DNA of 64,000 nt from Peptostreptococcus anaerobius VPI 4330 = DSM 2949 (GCF_000381525.1 NZ_KB906611.1:19044-83043); one strand, 5' to 3'; shown: positions 47,526-57,543, counted from the stretch's first letter. Notes: generated by a model from the sequence alone, not told the origin. Program-made: numbers and translations.

Positions 47526-48842
47526 GTGGAAAATAACCAGTTACAAAAAAATCTTGGCTTAGGCGCTGCCCTATCTACTCTAATCGGTGGAGTTATAGGT
47601 TCTGGCGTATTTTTTAAGCCTCAAGCAATTTATACTGCAACAGGTGGAGCACCTGGTCTTGGTATATTAGGTTGGGTAGTGGCAGCACTAATCACAATAG
47701 CAGCAGGACTTACAGTTGCAGAACTAGCAGTAGTTATACCAAAAACAGGTGGTATGATGATGTACATCGAGGAAGTATATGGTAAGAAAATAGGGTTCTT
47801 ATCAGGTTGGGTACAGGCATTATTATTCTATCCAGGTATGATTGCAGCTCTTGCAGTTATATTCTCAGAACAGTTCGCTGTTTTATCAGGAATGGCAGCA
47901 CTTAAAGTTCCATTGGCAATCGTTCTTATATTATTAGTTGCATTCCTAAACTCAATGGGCAGCAAGTCTGGATCAATAATCCAGAACATATCTACTATCT
48001 GTAAGCTTGCAGTTCTAGTTGGTCTTATAATCTTAGGTTTTGTACTAGGTGATGGCAACAACACAGTAATCACTCCAATGACAGGTGAAGGAGTAAATGT
48101 AGCATCTGCATTCGGTCAGATACTACTTGCTATATTCTTCGCATTTGACGGATGGATGAATGTTACTGCACTTGCAGGTGAAATGAAAAACCCAGGTAAG
48201 GACCTACCAAAAGCAATCGTTGGTGGTATATCTGTTGTTGCAGCTGTTTACCTAATAATCAACGTATCTTACCTATGGGTAGCACCAGCTAGCGAACTTG
48301 CTAACTCAGTATCACCAGCCAGCCTAGTTGCTACAAGAATTCTTGGACCAGCAGGTGCCAAGGTAATAGGTGTAGGTATAATGGTATCAGTGTTCGGTGC
48401 AACAAATGCTTACCTATTCACAGGATCAAGAGTCCTATATGCTCTAGCTCAGTCTAAGCACCTACCACTATCTGAAAAGATCGGTAGCCTTAACAAGAGC
48501 CAGTCACCAGCATTTGCTCTACTAGTTCTATCTCTAATAGCTGCTGTATATGCACTTTCTGGACAGTTCAACCTACTAACTGACCTTGCAATGTTCTCGG
48601 TTTGGATATTCATAGTTCTTTCATTCCTAGCTGTTATCAAGCTAAGAAAGACTAAGCCAAACCTAGAAAGAAGCTACAAAGTGCCACTATATCCAATTAT
48701 GCCAATAGTAGCTACAGCAAGTGGATTATTCGTTCTTGTTAGCCAGTTATTCAACGCTCCACTACTAGCTTGTGGATCAATTGCAATAATGTTACTAGGA
48801 CTACCAGTATATTCAATCTATGAAAAAAAGCTAAGTAAATAA
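47526..48842 (+). CDS. APC-superfamily amino-acid permease/exchanger (SteT-like)
   Basis: A 12-helix amino-acid transporter of the plasma membrane. The 438-residue product begins with the APC signature LGAALSTLIGGVIGSGVFFK (helix 1 with the GSG unwound segment) and has AFDGWMNVTALAGEMKNPGK in helix 6, both substrate-site regions of L-type exchangers such as SteT. The start is a GTG at 47526 with AGGGAGGT eight bases upstream. It has a strong promoter and its own terminator. Codon use and sequence suggest high expression. The amino acid carried is not predictable. Confidence 0.9.
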   Translation: MENNQLQKNLGLGAALSTLIGGVIGSGVFFKPQAIYTATGGAPGLGILGWVVAALITIAAGLTVAELAVVIPKTGGMMMYIEEVYGKKIGFLSGWVQALLFYPGMIAALAVIFSEQFAVLSGMAALKVPLAIVLILLVAFLNSMGSKSGSIIQNISTICKLAVLVGLIILGFVLGDGNNTVITPMTGEGVNVASAFGQILLAIFFAFDGWMNVTALAGEMKNPGKDLPKAIVGGISVVAAVYLIINVSYLWVAPASELANSVSPASLVATRILGPAGAKVIGVGIMVSVFGATNAYLFTGSRVLYALAQSKHLPLSEKIGSLNKSQSPAFALLVLSLIAAVYALSGQFNLLTDLAMFSVWIFIVLSFLAVIKLRKTKPNLERSYKVPLYPIMPIVATASGLFVLVSQLFNAPLLACGSIAIMLLGLPVYSIYEKKLSK

Positions 48843-48850
48843 AAAGTTGT

Positions 48851-48881
48851 AAGCCAGTGTCTAAAGATGCTGGCTTTTTTT
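48851..48881 (+). terminator. Terminator of the permease gene
   Basis: AGCCAG and CTGGCT pair with further G-U pairs inside, followed by TTTTTTTG on the plus strand, 10 bases after the stop. Confidence 0.85.
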
Positions 48882-48936
48882 GTATCTGTTTTTGTACTAC
48901 AAGAAGATAAAAAAATAAATATCTTCTAAAAATAAA

Positions 48937-48974
48937 TTAGGCCCCTTATCAAACAAAGCTGATAAAGAGCCTAA
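48937..48974. terminator. Terminator of the pyruvate carboxylase gene
   Basis: TTAGGCTCTTTATCA and TGATAAGGGGCCTAA form a 15-bp stem with G-U pairs on the minus strand, followed by TTTATTTTT; the plus strand also has a T-run after it. Confidence 0.8.
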
Positions 48975-49037
48975 ATTTTTTCTGTTTAAGTTTTATATAT
49001 AGATCTATACCAAGACCCTACAGTTACTTATTGGATA

Positions 49038-52000
49038 TTACTCTCCCAATTCTTCTAACTGCATCAACAACTGCTTGTCTATTACCATATCGTTGACATC
49101 AACCTTGATATCTGCAACCTTACCAGCAGCCTTGGCAACTATATTTGTCTCCATCTTCATGGCCTCAATTACAATTAATGGCTGGTTTTCAGTTACTTCA
49201 TCGCCCTTCTTAACAAGGATCTTGACAACCTTACCTGGTATTGATGCTCCTATCTGGTGAGGGTCATTCATGTCAGCCTTTTCTACACTTACTACCTTAC
49301 CTGAATAGTTCATATCCTTGATATCTACGTCTCTTAGCATACCGTTAAGCTCAAACGTAAGAGTTCTCATTGCATCTTCTCTTGGCTCTCCGATATCTAC
49401 TAGCTTGATTGTAAGGTTCTTACCTTCCTCTATTTCAACCTCACATTCCTGACCTATATTTAGGCCGTAGAAGAATACGTCTGATTCAAGCTCACTTACA
49501 TCATTGAAGTCCTTAACATGGTTGATATAGTCATCAAACACCTTTGGATATAGTGAGTAACTTAGGACCTGTCTATGAGTAGGATCCTTAATTCCTAGGT
49601 CTTCTACTAGGTGCTTTCTAATTGCATCAAAGTCTTCAGCTGGAAGAAGTGATCCTGGTCTAGCTGTGATAGCTGGTTCACCCTTTAGGACTACTTCCTG
49701 TAGAGCCTGAGGTATACCACCAACTGGCTGGCCTATCATACCCTTACAGTAGTCAACTAGTGAGTCTGGGAATGACAACTTCTTACCTTCTTCTATGATG
49801 TTTTCTTCTGTTAGGTGGTTCTTTGTCATGAATATTGCAAGGTCACCAACTACCTTAGATGATGGAGTAACCTTGATGATATCTCCAACTACCCTGTTTG
49901 CTACCTTGTAGTTTTCCTTTACTTCTTCAAACCTGTTTACAAGTCCTAGTGAGTCTGCCTGTGGCTTAAGGTTTGTATACTGACCACCTGGTATTTCAAA
50001 GTCGTATATTTCTGCGTTTGTATTGACTAGGTCACTTTCAAACTTGTAGTAGATCTTTCTAAGGTCCCTATAGTACTTACCTAGTTCATTATAGCCGAAC
50101 ATATCTATCTGAGGGTCCCTATCTGTAAACTTTAGACCTTCAATCACTGAGTTTAGGGATGGCTGAGAAGTGATACCTGCCATAGATTCTAGGGCAGCAT
50201 CTACTATATCTACACCTGCCTGTGAAGCCATTAGAAGTGTAGCAACACCATTACCACTTGTATCGTGAGTATGTAGGTGGATTGGCACATTTACATTCTG
50301 CTTTAATGCAGTGATTAGTTCATAGGCTGCATATGGCTTTAGTAGGCCTGCCATGTCCTTGATACCTATGATATCTGAACCTGCAGCTTCTAATTCTCTT
50401 GCCATATTTACATAGTAGTCAATTGTGTACTTAGTCTTGTCTGGGTCAAGTACATCACCTGTATAACACATGGCAGCTTCGACTATCTTTCCTGTCTTCT
50501 GGGCTATATCTATTGACTGCTTCATATTTTCAACCCAGTTTAGTGAGTCAAATATCCTGAATACGTCTATACCAGACTTTGCTGATTCCTTGATGAATTC
50601 TTCTATTACGTTGTCTGGATAGTTCTTGTAACCAACCGCGTTAGAAGCTCTAAGTAGCATCTGGAAATTGATTGATGGTATAGCCTCTCTTAGCTTGTGT
50701 AGTCTATTCCATGGTGATTCTTTTAGGAATCTGTAGGCTACGTCAAATGTAGCTCCCCCCCACATTTCTAGTGAGAACATATCCTTTTGATAGTGCTCTG
50801 TTGCAGCTGCTACCTTCATCAAGTCGTATGTTCTAAGTCTAGTAGCTATTAGAGACTGGTGAGCATCTCTCATAGTTGTATCTGTAAATAATAATTTCTT
50901 TTCGTTCTTTATTTCTTTTAGGTAGTCTTCCTTACCTAGTCTAAGTAATTTTTCCCTACTACCTTCAACCTGCTTGATTTCTCTCATTCTAGGTTCGTAT
51001 AGGGCATCAAATTCTTTTCTTCCCTTACACTTGCTTTCGTTGACAACGACATCACCAATGAACTTAAGTAGCTTAGTACCCCTATCCTTTGATTCCTTGA
51101 TATCGAATAGCTGAGGGTTTTCATCTATAAAGTTTGTAGAGCACTTACCTTCTATAAACTGAGGGTCTAATAGTACGTTTACTAGGAAGCCTACATTAGT
51201 CTTTACGCCCCTTACTCTCATTTCCTTGATTGACCTTACCATCTTGTTGATAGCACCCTGGAAAGTTCTATCATATGATATAGTCTTTACTAGAAGTGAG
51301 TCATAGTATGGGCTGATAGTAGCTCCTGTAAATCCGTTACCACCATCAAGTCTGATACCTGCACCTGAGCCTGACCTATATACTTGGATCTTACCAGTAT
51401 CTGGCATAAAGTTCTTCTTAGGATCTTCTGTAGTGATTCTACACTGGATAGAATATCCTCTTAACTGGATATCATCCTGGCCCTTTATATTGATTTCTGG
51501 GTCAGATAGCTTATAGCCCTGGGCTATCATTATCTGGCTCTGTACTATATCTATACCTGTAACCTGCTCAGTAACAGTATGCTCAACCTGGACTCTTGTA
51601 TTCATCTCTATAAAGTAGTGGTTGCCATGCTTGTCTACTAGGAACTCAAGAGTACCAGCACTTTTATAGTTTACATGCTTGGCTATCCTTACAGCATCCT
51701 GGCATATCTTTTCCCTTATTTCAGTTGGAAGTGAAAAGGCTGGAGCATGTTCGATAATCTTCTGGTGTCTTCTCTGGACAGAACAGTCTCTTTCATATAG
51801 GTGGACGATATTTCCATATGCATCCCCTAGTATCTGAACCTCTATATGCTTAGGATCTTCTATATATTTTTCTATAAATATTATATCTTCACCAAATGCC
51901 TTTCTTGATTCACTTCTAGCGTTTTCAAATTCTATCTCTAGGTCTTCTTCACGGCGGACTATTCTCATACCTCTACCGCCACCACCATTAGATGCCTTTA

Positions 52001-52481
52001 CCATTACAGGGTAACCTATCTCTGCGGCAACTTCCTTGGCTTCCTTGATAGTCTTTAGGGCCTTTTCTACACCCGGTATTGTAGGAACATTAGCTGCATG
52101 AGCCACTATCTTAGAATTAATCTTGTCACCCAGCTGTTCCATGATACTTGAGTCCGGACCTATAAATGTTATGCCATTCTCTTCACACTTTCTTGCAAAT
52201 TCTGCATTCTCAGATAAAAATCCATAACCAGGATGTATGGCATCTACTTTCTTTCTCTTGGCAAGAGATATGATACCATCAATATCAAGATATGCATCAA
52301 CTGGCCCCTTACCTTCACCTATCAAGTAAGATTCGTCTGCCTTAGTCCTAAATAGTCCGTACTTGTCTTCTTCGCTGTATATACCAACACTTCTAATCTG
52401 TAGCTCTGCACAGGCTCTAAAAATTCTTATAGCAATTTCTCCCCTGTTGGCTACCAATACTTTGTTAAACTTTTTAAGCAT
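49038..52481 (-). CDS. pyc: Pyruvate carboxylase
   Basis: A biotin enzyme making oxaloacetate from pyruvate, CO2 and ATP. The 1147-residue product has the biotin carboxylase domain (VLVANRGEIAIRIFRACAEL at residue 9, ATP-grasp loop KASNGGGGRGMRIV, ERDCSVQRRHQKIIEHAPAF). The carboxyltransferase domain follows (FTDTTMRDAHQSLIATRLRT, MWGGATFDVAYRFL, HTHDTSGNG), then the PYC-specific domain and a C-terminal biotinyl domain with VIEAMKMETN, whose Lys carries biotin. The full single-chain length is normal. TGGAGG precedes the ATG. It stands alone with its own promoter and terminator; no biotin-gene neighbour is seen. Confidence 0.97.
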   Translation of the reverse strand: MLKKFNKVLVANRGEIAIRIFRACAELQIRSVGIYSEEDKYGLFRTKADESYLIGEGKGPVDAYLDIDGIISLAKRKKVDAIHPGYGFLSENAEFARKCEENGITFIGPDSSIMEQLGDKINSKIVAHAANVPTIPGVEKALKTIKEAKEVAAEIGYPVMVKASNGGGGRGMRIVRREEDLEIEFENARSESRKAFGEDIIFIEKYIEDPKHIEVQILGDAYGNIVHLYERDCSVQRRHQKIIEHAPAFSLPTEIREKICQDAVRIAKHVNYKSAGTLEFLVDKHGNHYFIEMNTRVQVEHTVTEQVTGIDIVQSQIMIAQGYKLSDPEINIKGQDDIQLRGYSIQCRITTEDPKKNFMPDTGKIQVYRSGSGAGIRLDGGNGFTGATISPYYDSLLVKTISYDRTFQGAINKMVRSIKEMRVRGVKTNVGFLVNVLLDPQFIEGKCSTNFIDENPQLFDIKESKDRGTKLLKFIGDVVVNESKCKGRKEFDALYEPRMREIKQVEGSREKLLRLGKEDYLKEIKNEKKLLFTDTTMRDAHQSLIATRLRTYDLMKVAAATEHYQKDMFSLEMWGGATFDVAYRFLKESPWNRLHKLREAIPSINFQMLLRASNAVGYKNYPDNVIEEFIKESAKSGIDVFRIFDSLNWVENMKQSIDIAQKTGKIVEAAMCYTGDVLDPDKTKYTIDYYVNMARELEAAGSDIIGIKDMAGLLKPYAAYELITALKQNVNVPIHLHTHDTSGNGVATLLMASQAGVDIVDAALESMAGITSQPSLNSVIEGLKFTDRDPQIDMFGYNELGKYYRDLRKIYYKFESDLVNTNAEIYDFEIPGGQYTNLKPQADSLGLVNRFEEVKENYKVANRVVGDIIKVTPSSKVVGDLAIFMTKNHLTEENIIEEGKKLSFPDSLVDYCKGMIGQPVGGIPQALQEVVLKGEPAITARPGSLLPAEDFDAIRKHLVEDLGIKDPTHRQVLSYSLYPKVFDDYINHVKDFNDVSELESDVFFYGLNIGQECEVEIEEGKNLTIKLVDIGEPREDAMRTLTFELNGMLRDVDIKDMNYSGKVVSVEKADMNDPHQIGASIPGKVVKILVKKGDEVTENQPLIVIEAMKMETNIVAKAAGKVADIKVDVNDMVIDKQLLMQLEELGE

Positions 52482-52519
52482 ATATTAACCTCCACTTTAT
52501 TTTTCAATTTAATACATCT

Positions 52520-52548
52520 ATTATATACTAATCTCACTTTATTTTAAA
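52520..52548 (-). promoter_or_regulatory. Probable promoter of pyc
   Basis: TATAAT (52520-52525) with TTTAAA (52543-52548) 17 bases upstream on the minus strand, about 40 bases before the start codon. Confidence 0.5.
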
Positions 52549-52724
52549 TACGTTTTCTTCAAGTTTTAATAAAATAATGAATTATATCTAAAATTCTAAA
52601 TATAATTCTTTATAGAGGGATAAAAACGAACGATAATAAAGTCCTATTTTTTATATGTTGGATTTTGAGGTGGTTGTTCTAACTAGATAAGTTTTTTTGC
52701 GTATGTTTTATTATTTTACATAAA
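52549..52724. other. AT-rich intergenic DNA between pyc promoter and next terminator
   Basis: No gene, RNA or conserved motif is seen in these 176 bases. The remaining part of the 439-base gap holds the pyc promoter and the long terminator at 52725-52776. Confidence 0.6.
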
Positions 52725-52776
52725 AAATGTACGCTTTTGGGTTAGAGACTTTTAAGTCTTCCAAAAGCGTACATTT
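52725..52776 (-). terminator. Very stable terminator after the ABC permease gene
   Basis: AAATGTACGCTTTTGG and CCAAAAGCGTACATTT form a perfect 16-bp stem whose loop contains a second perfect hairpin, AGACTT-TT-AAGTCT. A T-run follows on the minus strand. It lies about 145 bases after the stop at 52921. Confidence 0.85.
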
Positions 52777-52920
52777 ATTTGTTTATATATTTTAAATTTT
52801 TAAACCAAGATCAATATCTAAGTAAATAGAGTTGATTTTATATATGGTTTTTGTAAATTAATTTATTAGATGAAAATATATTTTTGCAAGTTTTCATCAT
52901 ACTCTATCATTTGTTTTTAA

Positions 52921-54912
52921 TTAATTTACAATTTTATAATATATATTAGACGTGATTTTAAACACTACTAGGTAAAACACTAGGAATACTAGGGTAACTA
53001 TAAGAAGATTTTTAACCAATATTCCATAAGACCATACCCCAAATAGTCCCAACAGCCCATTCAAGACCTTAGACGCTACTGCTGTATGTACCACAGCAAC
53101 AAACAATGGTATAAACAACATCCATATTATCTGAGATGATGCAGTCTTCTTGATCATATCATCTGGTAGACCGACCTTTTTCATTATCTGGTAGTTGGCC
53201 CTATCCTCATAACCCTCTGTCAACTGCTTGTAGTAGGTCACAAGCACTGTTCCGACCAAGAACATTATACCTATTAGGATACCTATAAACAAGAAACCAC
53301 CATTGAAGTTATAGCCTATTTCCCTCACATCAACCTTTGTCAAAACATCCATATTATTTCTTGAAGCCACAGACTTTAGGGTCTTCGTATAGGCTGACTC
53401 ATTTCTAGCCTCGCTAGAATTTTTATCTAGGTTCCACAGGGCCTCAATGTTTGTATCAATTTTATAGTTATTGACACTATAATACTTGTTTATATCGACC
53501 ATTGTCTTGTAGTCCTTTACAACTATATGGTAGGCATCTATGGCATATTCTGATCCAGAATCAGATTCCCCTCTTATGACCCTGTAGTTTTTGTCTGCTA
53601 TCTTAAAATGGTCATAATCCATTATCCTCTTGTTGTTTGATGTCATTAGGACCTGGTTGTCTTCTAGGCTTATATTTTTGCCCTTTGACCTATTATATGA
53701 ATCTAGGGTCTCTATTAGGCCATATACAGGAAGACCTGATGGTTTTTTGCCTGACTTAGTCTTTTGTAATATATCAAGTGTAGAACCTGACTTTAACATA
53801 GGAACCAGACTAGACCTCTTTGTATATAGGCCCTTTATATCTGATTTATCAGTAACTGTTGATTTGACTAGGTCTGTCATCGACTTTTCTATCTTTAGTA
53901 TTTCGTCATTTGACATACTAGCTGGTATACTGTCTTCATAGGAAATAGAGTAGTCCCTAGCAAGTTTTGAATTTACCACTCCCTCAATGCCTGAATATAT
54001 TGACATTGTTGATCCTATAGTAACTATTACAGAAGTCGACATAACTGCTATCGAAGCCAAGCCCATACCGTTAGCCTTCATCCTGTACAGCATACCAGAT
54101 ATAGATAAGAAATTCTTTGTCTTGTAGTAAGACTCCCTCTTTTTGAGTAATTTCAATATCCATATAGAGAATGATACAAACAAGAAATATGTAGCACCTA
54201 TTACCATGACTACAGCCACAAAGAAATTCTTTAAACTGTTAAGTGTACCATCTGATGCCAAGGCTAGATAGTAACCACCTGCAAGTAAAAGCACACCCAA
54301 TAAAGATATGATAAACTTTGACTTAGACTCCTTTTGACCAGCCTTTTGCTGGGCAAGTAGCTGCATAGGACTAACCGCCCTTATATTCCAACATGATATT
54401 ATGTATACAGCTATAAATATAATCACTGTAAACATAAACAGGTATAGTGCAGACTCGTAGGAGAATGTATAATTCATCAATTTGACATTTACATCCTTCA
54501 TAATCTTATTAAGTCCTAAAAAGCTCAATTTACCAAATACATGGCCTTCAAGCAGACTCAAAATACCTATTACAAGAAATGTAATAAATTCCTCAATAAA
54601 GATAATTTTCCTGATATGCCTAGTTTCAAGCCCCAATATAGAATAAAGGGCAAATTCCTTAGACCTTCTCTTTACCAAGTACCTATTAGCATAAATAATA
54701 AACATAAAGGTAAATATAGCAACTATCAATGTACCAAAGTTGATAACCATAGGCAGGTCCTTATGCCTATGTATAACATAGTCATTGCTGACTAAGGACC
54801 TCATTATATAAAATAGGGACAACATGATACTTGATGACAGGATAAATGGCACCAACATGACCCTATTAGTCTTCATATTCTTAAGGGCAAATTTGCTGAG
54901 TATCGAAGTCAT
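52921..54912 (-). CDS. ABC transporter permease of the BceB/FtsX type
   Basis: Membrane subunit of a peptide-antibiotic sensing and resistance transporter. The 663-residue product has ten predicted helices: one at about 20-40, three by residue 160, further pairs near 195-250, a large extracellular domain (about 305-535) between helices 7 and 8, and three C-terminal helices. This is the BceB layout; the extracellular domain is the likely peptide-binding part. The ATG directly abuts the ATPase stop (TAGATG). With the downstream-encoded ATPase and the HK/RR pair it forms a Bce module. Substrate peptides are unknown. Confidence 0.88.
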   Translation of the reverse strand: MTSILSKFALKNMKTNRVMLVPFILSSSIMLSLFYIMRSLVSNDYVIHRHKDLPMVINFGTLIVAIFTFMFIIYANRYLVKRRSKEFALYSILGLETRHIRKIIFIEEFITFLVIGILSLLEGHVFGKLSFLGLNKIMKDVNVKLMNYTFSYESALYLFMFTVIIFIAVYIISCWNIRAVSPMQLLAQQKAGQKESKSKFIISLLGVLLLAGGYYLALASDGTLNSLKNFFVAVVMVIGATYFLFVSFSIWILKLLKKRESYYKTKNFLSISGMLYRMKANGMGLASIAVMSTSVIVTIGSTMSIYSGIEGVVNSKLARDYSISYEDSIPASMSNDEILKIEKSMTDLVKSTVTDKSDIKGLYTKRSSLVPMLKSGSTLDILQKTKSGKKPSGLPVYGLIETLDSYNRSKGKNISLEDNQVLMTSNNKRIMDYDHFKIADKNYRVIRGESDSGSEYAIDAYHIVVKDYKTMVDINKYYSVNNYKIDTNIEALWNLDKNSSEARNESAYTKTLKSVASRNNMDVLTKVDVREIGYNFNGGFLFIGILIGIMFLVGTVLVTYYKQLTEGYEDRANYQIMKKVGLPDDMIKKTASSQIIWMLFIPLFVAVVHTAVASKVLNGLLGLFGVWSYGILVKNLLIVTLVFLVFYLVVFKITSNIYYKIVN

Positions 54913-55668
54913 CTACCTGTCACCCCCTCTACCCATAAGCATCATAGACTGGTTGATCCTCTCCATAAATACTTCCTTGTCTTCATTTCCCTTGTATAGC
55001 TCATGGTAGACACCACCGTCCTTTATAAACAATACCCTAGATGCATATGATGCAGCCCTAAGAGAATGGGTAACCATAAGTATAGTCTGACCTCCTGCAT
55101 TTATCTTAGAGAAAAGATTAAGTATCATCTCTGAAGAACTTGAATCCAAGGCTCCTGTAGGCTCATCGGCAAGGATGATCCTAGGATTCGTTATTATGGC
55201 CCTAGCTATTGCAACCCTCTGCTTTTGCCCACCAGACACTTCGTATGGATACTTTTCCAACAACTTGTCTATTCCAAGGGGTGACTTGATCTTGTTTATC
55301 TTGGCTAGCATATCCTTATGTTTCATACCTGATAGGACAAGGGGCATATATATATTGTCCCTATTTGAAAAAGTATCTAGTAGGTTAAAGTCCTGGAATA
55401 CAAATCCCAGTTCATTTCTCCTAAAGGCTGCCAACTCCTTGTCCTTCATCTGACCTATATTCTTTCCTCCTATTAAGACAGACCCCTCTGTAGGTCTATC
55501 TAAACTAGCTACAATGTTTAATAGAGTCGTCTTTCCCGAACCTGACTCACCCATTATAGCTATAAATTCACCTTCGTTTACTGAGAAGTTAAGGTCAGTC
55601 AATGCCTCAACCCTAGCTCCCTTATCTCCATATATCTTTTTAACGTTTTGTACTTCTAGTATTTTCAT
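54913..55668 (-). CDS. ABC transporter ATPase of the BceA type
   Basis: The energising subunit for the adjacent permease. The 251-residue product has GESGSGKTTLLNIVASLDRP (Walker A), YEVSGGQKQRVAIARAIITN (signature) and ILADEPTGALDSSSSEMILN (Walker B), the MacB/LolD/BceA subgroup pattern. GGAG-type site precedes the ATG at 55668. It is the first gene of a two-gene transcript; an operator candidate and tandem repeats lie upstream, between it and the sensor-kinase gene. Confidence 0.92.
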   Translation of the reverse strand: MKILEVQNVKKIYGDKGARVEALTDLNFSVNEGEFIAIMGESGSGKTTLLNIVASLDRPTEGSVLIGGKNIGQMKDKELAAFRRNELGFVFQDFNLLDTFSNRDNIYMPLVLSGMKHKDMLAKINKIKSPLGIDKLLEKYPYEVSGGQKQRVAIARAIITNPRIILADEPTGALDSSSSEMILNLFSKINAGGQTILMVTHSLRAASYASRVLFIKDGGVYHELYKGNEDKEVFMERINQSMMLMGRGGDR

Positions 55669-55759
55669 ATTCTTGCTCCTCTCCTTACCTTATAGGTATA
55701 TTTTAGCAAGTATTTGTAGTCTTAGCATTTATCTAAGATTACAATAGTAGGTCCCAATC

Positions 55760-55773
55760 TTACAAAATTGAAA
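55760..55773 (-). promoter_or_regulatory. Candidate BceR-type operator before the ABC genes
   Basis: The minus strand reads TTTCA-ATTT-TGTAA, one mismatch from the TNACA-N4-TGTNA pattern bound by BceR-like regulators. It is about 95 bases upstream of the ATPase start. No clear -35/-10 pair could be assigned after it. Confidence 0.45.
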
Positions 55774-55778
55774 GAAAG

Positions 55779-55835
55779 CTATAATAAACTACAAAAAAAC
55801 TATAATAAACTACAAAAAAACTATAATAGACTACA
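55779..55835. repeat. 21-bp tandem repeats before the ABC genes
   Basis: Two identical 21-base units (55779-55799, 55800-55820) starting CTATAATAAACTAC and ending in an A-run, then a diverged 15-base third copy (55821-55835). They lie between the sensor-kinase stop and the operator candidate. Confidence 0.9.
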
Positions 55836-55850
55836 GGAGTCCAAAACAAA

Positions 55851-56780
55851 CTATAGGTCCCTATAGTCCCTCTCTTTTGGAAAATCCAAAAAGAAGCTAG
55901 AACCAACCCCTAACTCAGACTCAACCCTGATATTTATGGATAACTTGGAAGATATACTAGTAGCCAAAAACAAGCCTAGACCACTAGACTTTTGATTGAG
56001 CCTACCATTGAATCCAGAGTAGCCCCTGTCAAATATCTTCGGTATGTCCTCAGGCCTGATACCTATACCAGTATCCCTTATTTCTAAGGAGTTTGATTCT
56101 CTATGAAATACAAACTTTACGCTTCCATTGCTGGTATACTTGGCGGCATTGGACACAAGTTGCTCCACCAATATAGACAGCCAGCTATAATCGGACACCA
56201 CACTTATATCCATAGGTTTGTAGTCTATACTGATGTGGTTTGATATAAATACCATAGAATATTTCTTTAAGACCGACCTTATTATATCATCAAGGTATAC
56301 ACTAGTTAGGTCCATATCTGCCTGCCTATTTACAATCTTGAGGTAGGTCATGGCCATATTTGTATAGTCTTCAATATACATAAGTTCTTTTTTAAGGTCG
56401 TTTTTAAGTCTTGTATTGTCTTCATCCATCTCATCAACCAGAAGATTGGCAACTGTTATTGGAGTCTTCATCTGGTGGATCCATATAGTGTAGTAGTCCC
56501 TCATATCATTTTTTTCATTGGTCATCTTATTGATAAGTTGTTTTTTCTCAAATGTCAAATTGTCAACCTGGTCTGCCATAGATAGGCTCTTCTTATGACC
56601 TACAAGTATAAATATTAAATATGCTAGCATAAAAAATATCATTATCTCTATGGCCATATAATAGTATTCCATACCAAGGTTGGACACTTTAAAAGTAATA
56701 TAAAACACCATTGAGAATAAAATAAATATAAGCAACTGAGGGTAAACCCTCCTAAGATACGAACCTAAATACCTCTTCAT
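55851..56780 (-). CDS. Intramembrane-sensing histidine kinase (BceS type)
   Basis: Sensor of a two-component system that depends on its ABC transporter for signal input. The product has two helices at the N terminus (about residues 15-34 and 40-62) separated by only a few extracellular residues. The H box YYTIWIHQMKTPITVANLLV and ATPase boxes (QLVSNAAKY, EIRDTGIGI, SSGLGLFLAT) follow. The ATG at 56780 is one base after the regulator stop, with GAGAGG nine bases upstream; a GTG at 56789 would overlap. About 309 residues. Confidence 0.9.
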   Translation of the reverse strand: MKRYLGSYLRRVYPQLLIFILFSMVFYITFKVSNLGMEYYYMAIEIMIFFMLAYLIFILVGHKKSLSMADQVDNLTFEKKQLINKMTNEKNDMRDYYTIWIHQMKTPITVANLLVDEMDEDNTRLKNDLKKELMYIEDYTNMAMTYLKIVNRQADMDLTSVYLDDIIRSVLKKYSMVFISNHISIDYKPMDISVVSDYSWLSILVEQLVSNAAKYTSNGSVKFVFHRESNSLEIRDTGIGIRPEDIPKIFDRGYSGFNGRLNQKSSGLGLFLATSISSKLSINIRVESELGVGSSFFLDFPKERDYRDL

Positions 56781-56781
56781 A

Positions 56782-57459
56782 CTAGACACCCTCTCTCAGA
56801 TAATAACCTATACCTTTTTTGGTCTCTATAAGCCCTTCAAGACCTATTTGTGACAACTTCTTTCTAAGCCTGTTTATATTGACCGCCAAAGTATTGTCGT
56901 CTATAAAGTTGTCATTTTGCCAGCACCTATCCATCAGGCTCTCCCTAGAAGCCACCCCACCCTGGGCCTTGAATAAGGACTGGGCAATTAATAGTTCAGT
57001 CTTAGTGAGACTCACCTCCTGACCATCGTAGGTTATCTTGGCATCAGTTATATGTAGGTTAACTGACCCATAGCTGATATAGTAAATATCGTTGACAAAC
57101 TTGTAGGCACGTCTTAGCATAGCCTGGACCTTGGCTACAGTCACATCCATATTTAGGGGCTTGGTGATATAATCATCTCCACCAAACTGCATTGCCATCA
57201 CTATATCCATATTTTCGGATTTTGAAGATATAAATATTATAGGCACCTTGGAAATCTTTCTTATCTCTTGACACCAGTAGTAGCCATTGAAAAATGGAAG
57301 GACTATATCCATAAGGACCAACTGTGGGTCAGACTCCTTGAATACATCAGTAACCTGGTCAAGTTTGTCCACAGTATCTACAGAGTATCCCCATTTTTCC
57401 AACTCATTTTTCAATATTCTCTCTATATTTTTATCATCTTCGACTATTAATATTTTCAT
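56782..57459 (-). CDS. OmpR-family response regulator (BceR type)
   Basis: DNA-binding partner of the adjacent kinase. The product MKILIVEDDKNIERILKNEL has the receiver domain with acidic pocket DD at residues 8-9, the phosphoacceptor Asp in LVLMDIVLPFF, and the conserved Lys in DYITKPL. The C-terminal winged helix includes SLTKTELLIAQSLFKAQGG and NRLRKKL. The ATG at 57459 (225 residues) follows AGGTGG; a longer frame to 57519 lacks support. It heads the bceR-bceS pair. Confidence 0.92.
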   Translation of the reverse strand: MKILIVEDDKNIERILKNELEKWGYSVDTVDKLDQVTDVFKESDPQLVLMDIVLPFFNGYYWCQEIRKISKVPIIFISSKSENMDIVMAMQFGGDDYITKPLNMDVTVAKVQAMLRRAYKFVNDIYYISYGSVNLHITDAKITYDGQEVSLTKTELLIAQSLFKAQGGVASRESLMDRCWQNDNFIDDNTLAVNINRLRKKLSQIGLEGLIETKKGIGYYLREGV

Positions 57460-57489
57460 TTTGATACCACCTTTCCACAGGTAAATAAA

Positions 57490-57529
57490 AAATCTCCCTA
57501 TGGTAACTAATTTTACCACAGGGAGATTT
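57490..57529 (-). terminator. Terminator of the cysteine desulfidase gene
   Basis: AAATCTCCCTGTGGTAA and TTACCATAGGGAGATTT pair (17 bp with one mismatch) around six bases, followed by TTTATTT on the minus strand, 15 bases after the stop at 57544. Confidence 0.9.
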
Positions 57530-57543
57530 ATTTTTATAGCTTA

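Noticed and set aside
55779..55835. CRISPR array
   Set aside because: Units are directly adjacent without spacers, only three copies exist, and no cas genes are present.
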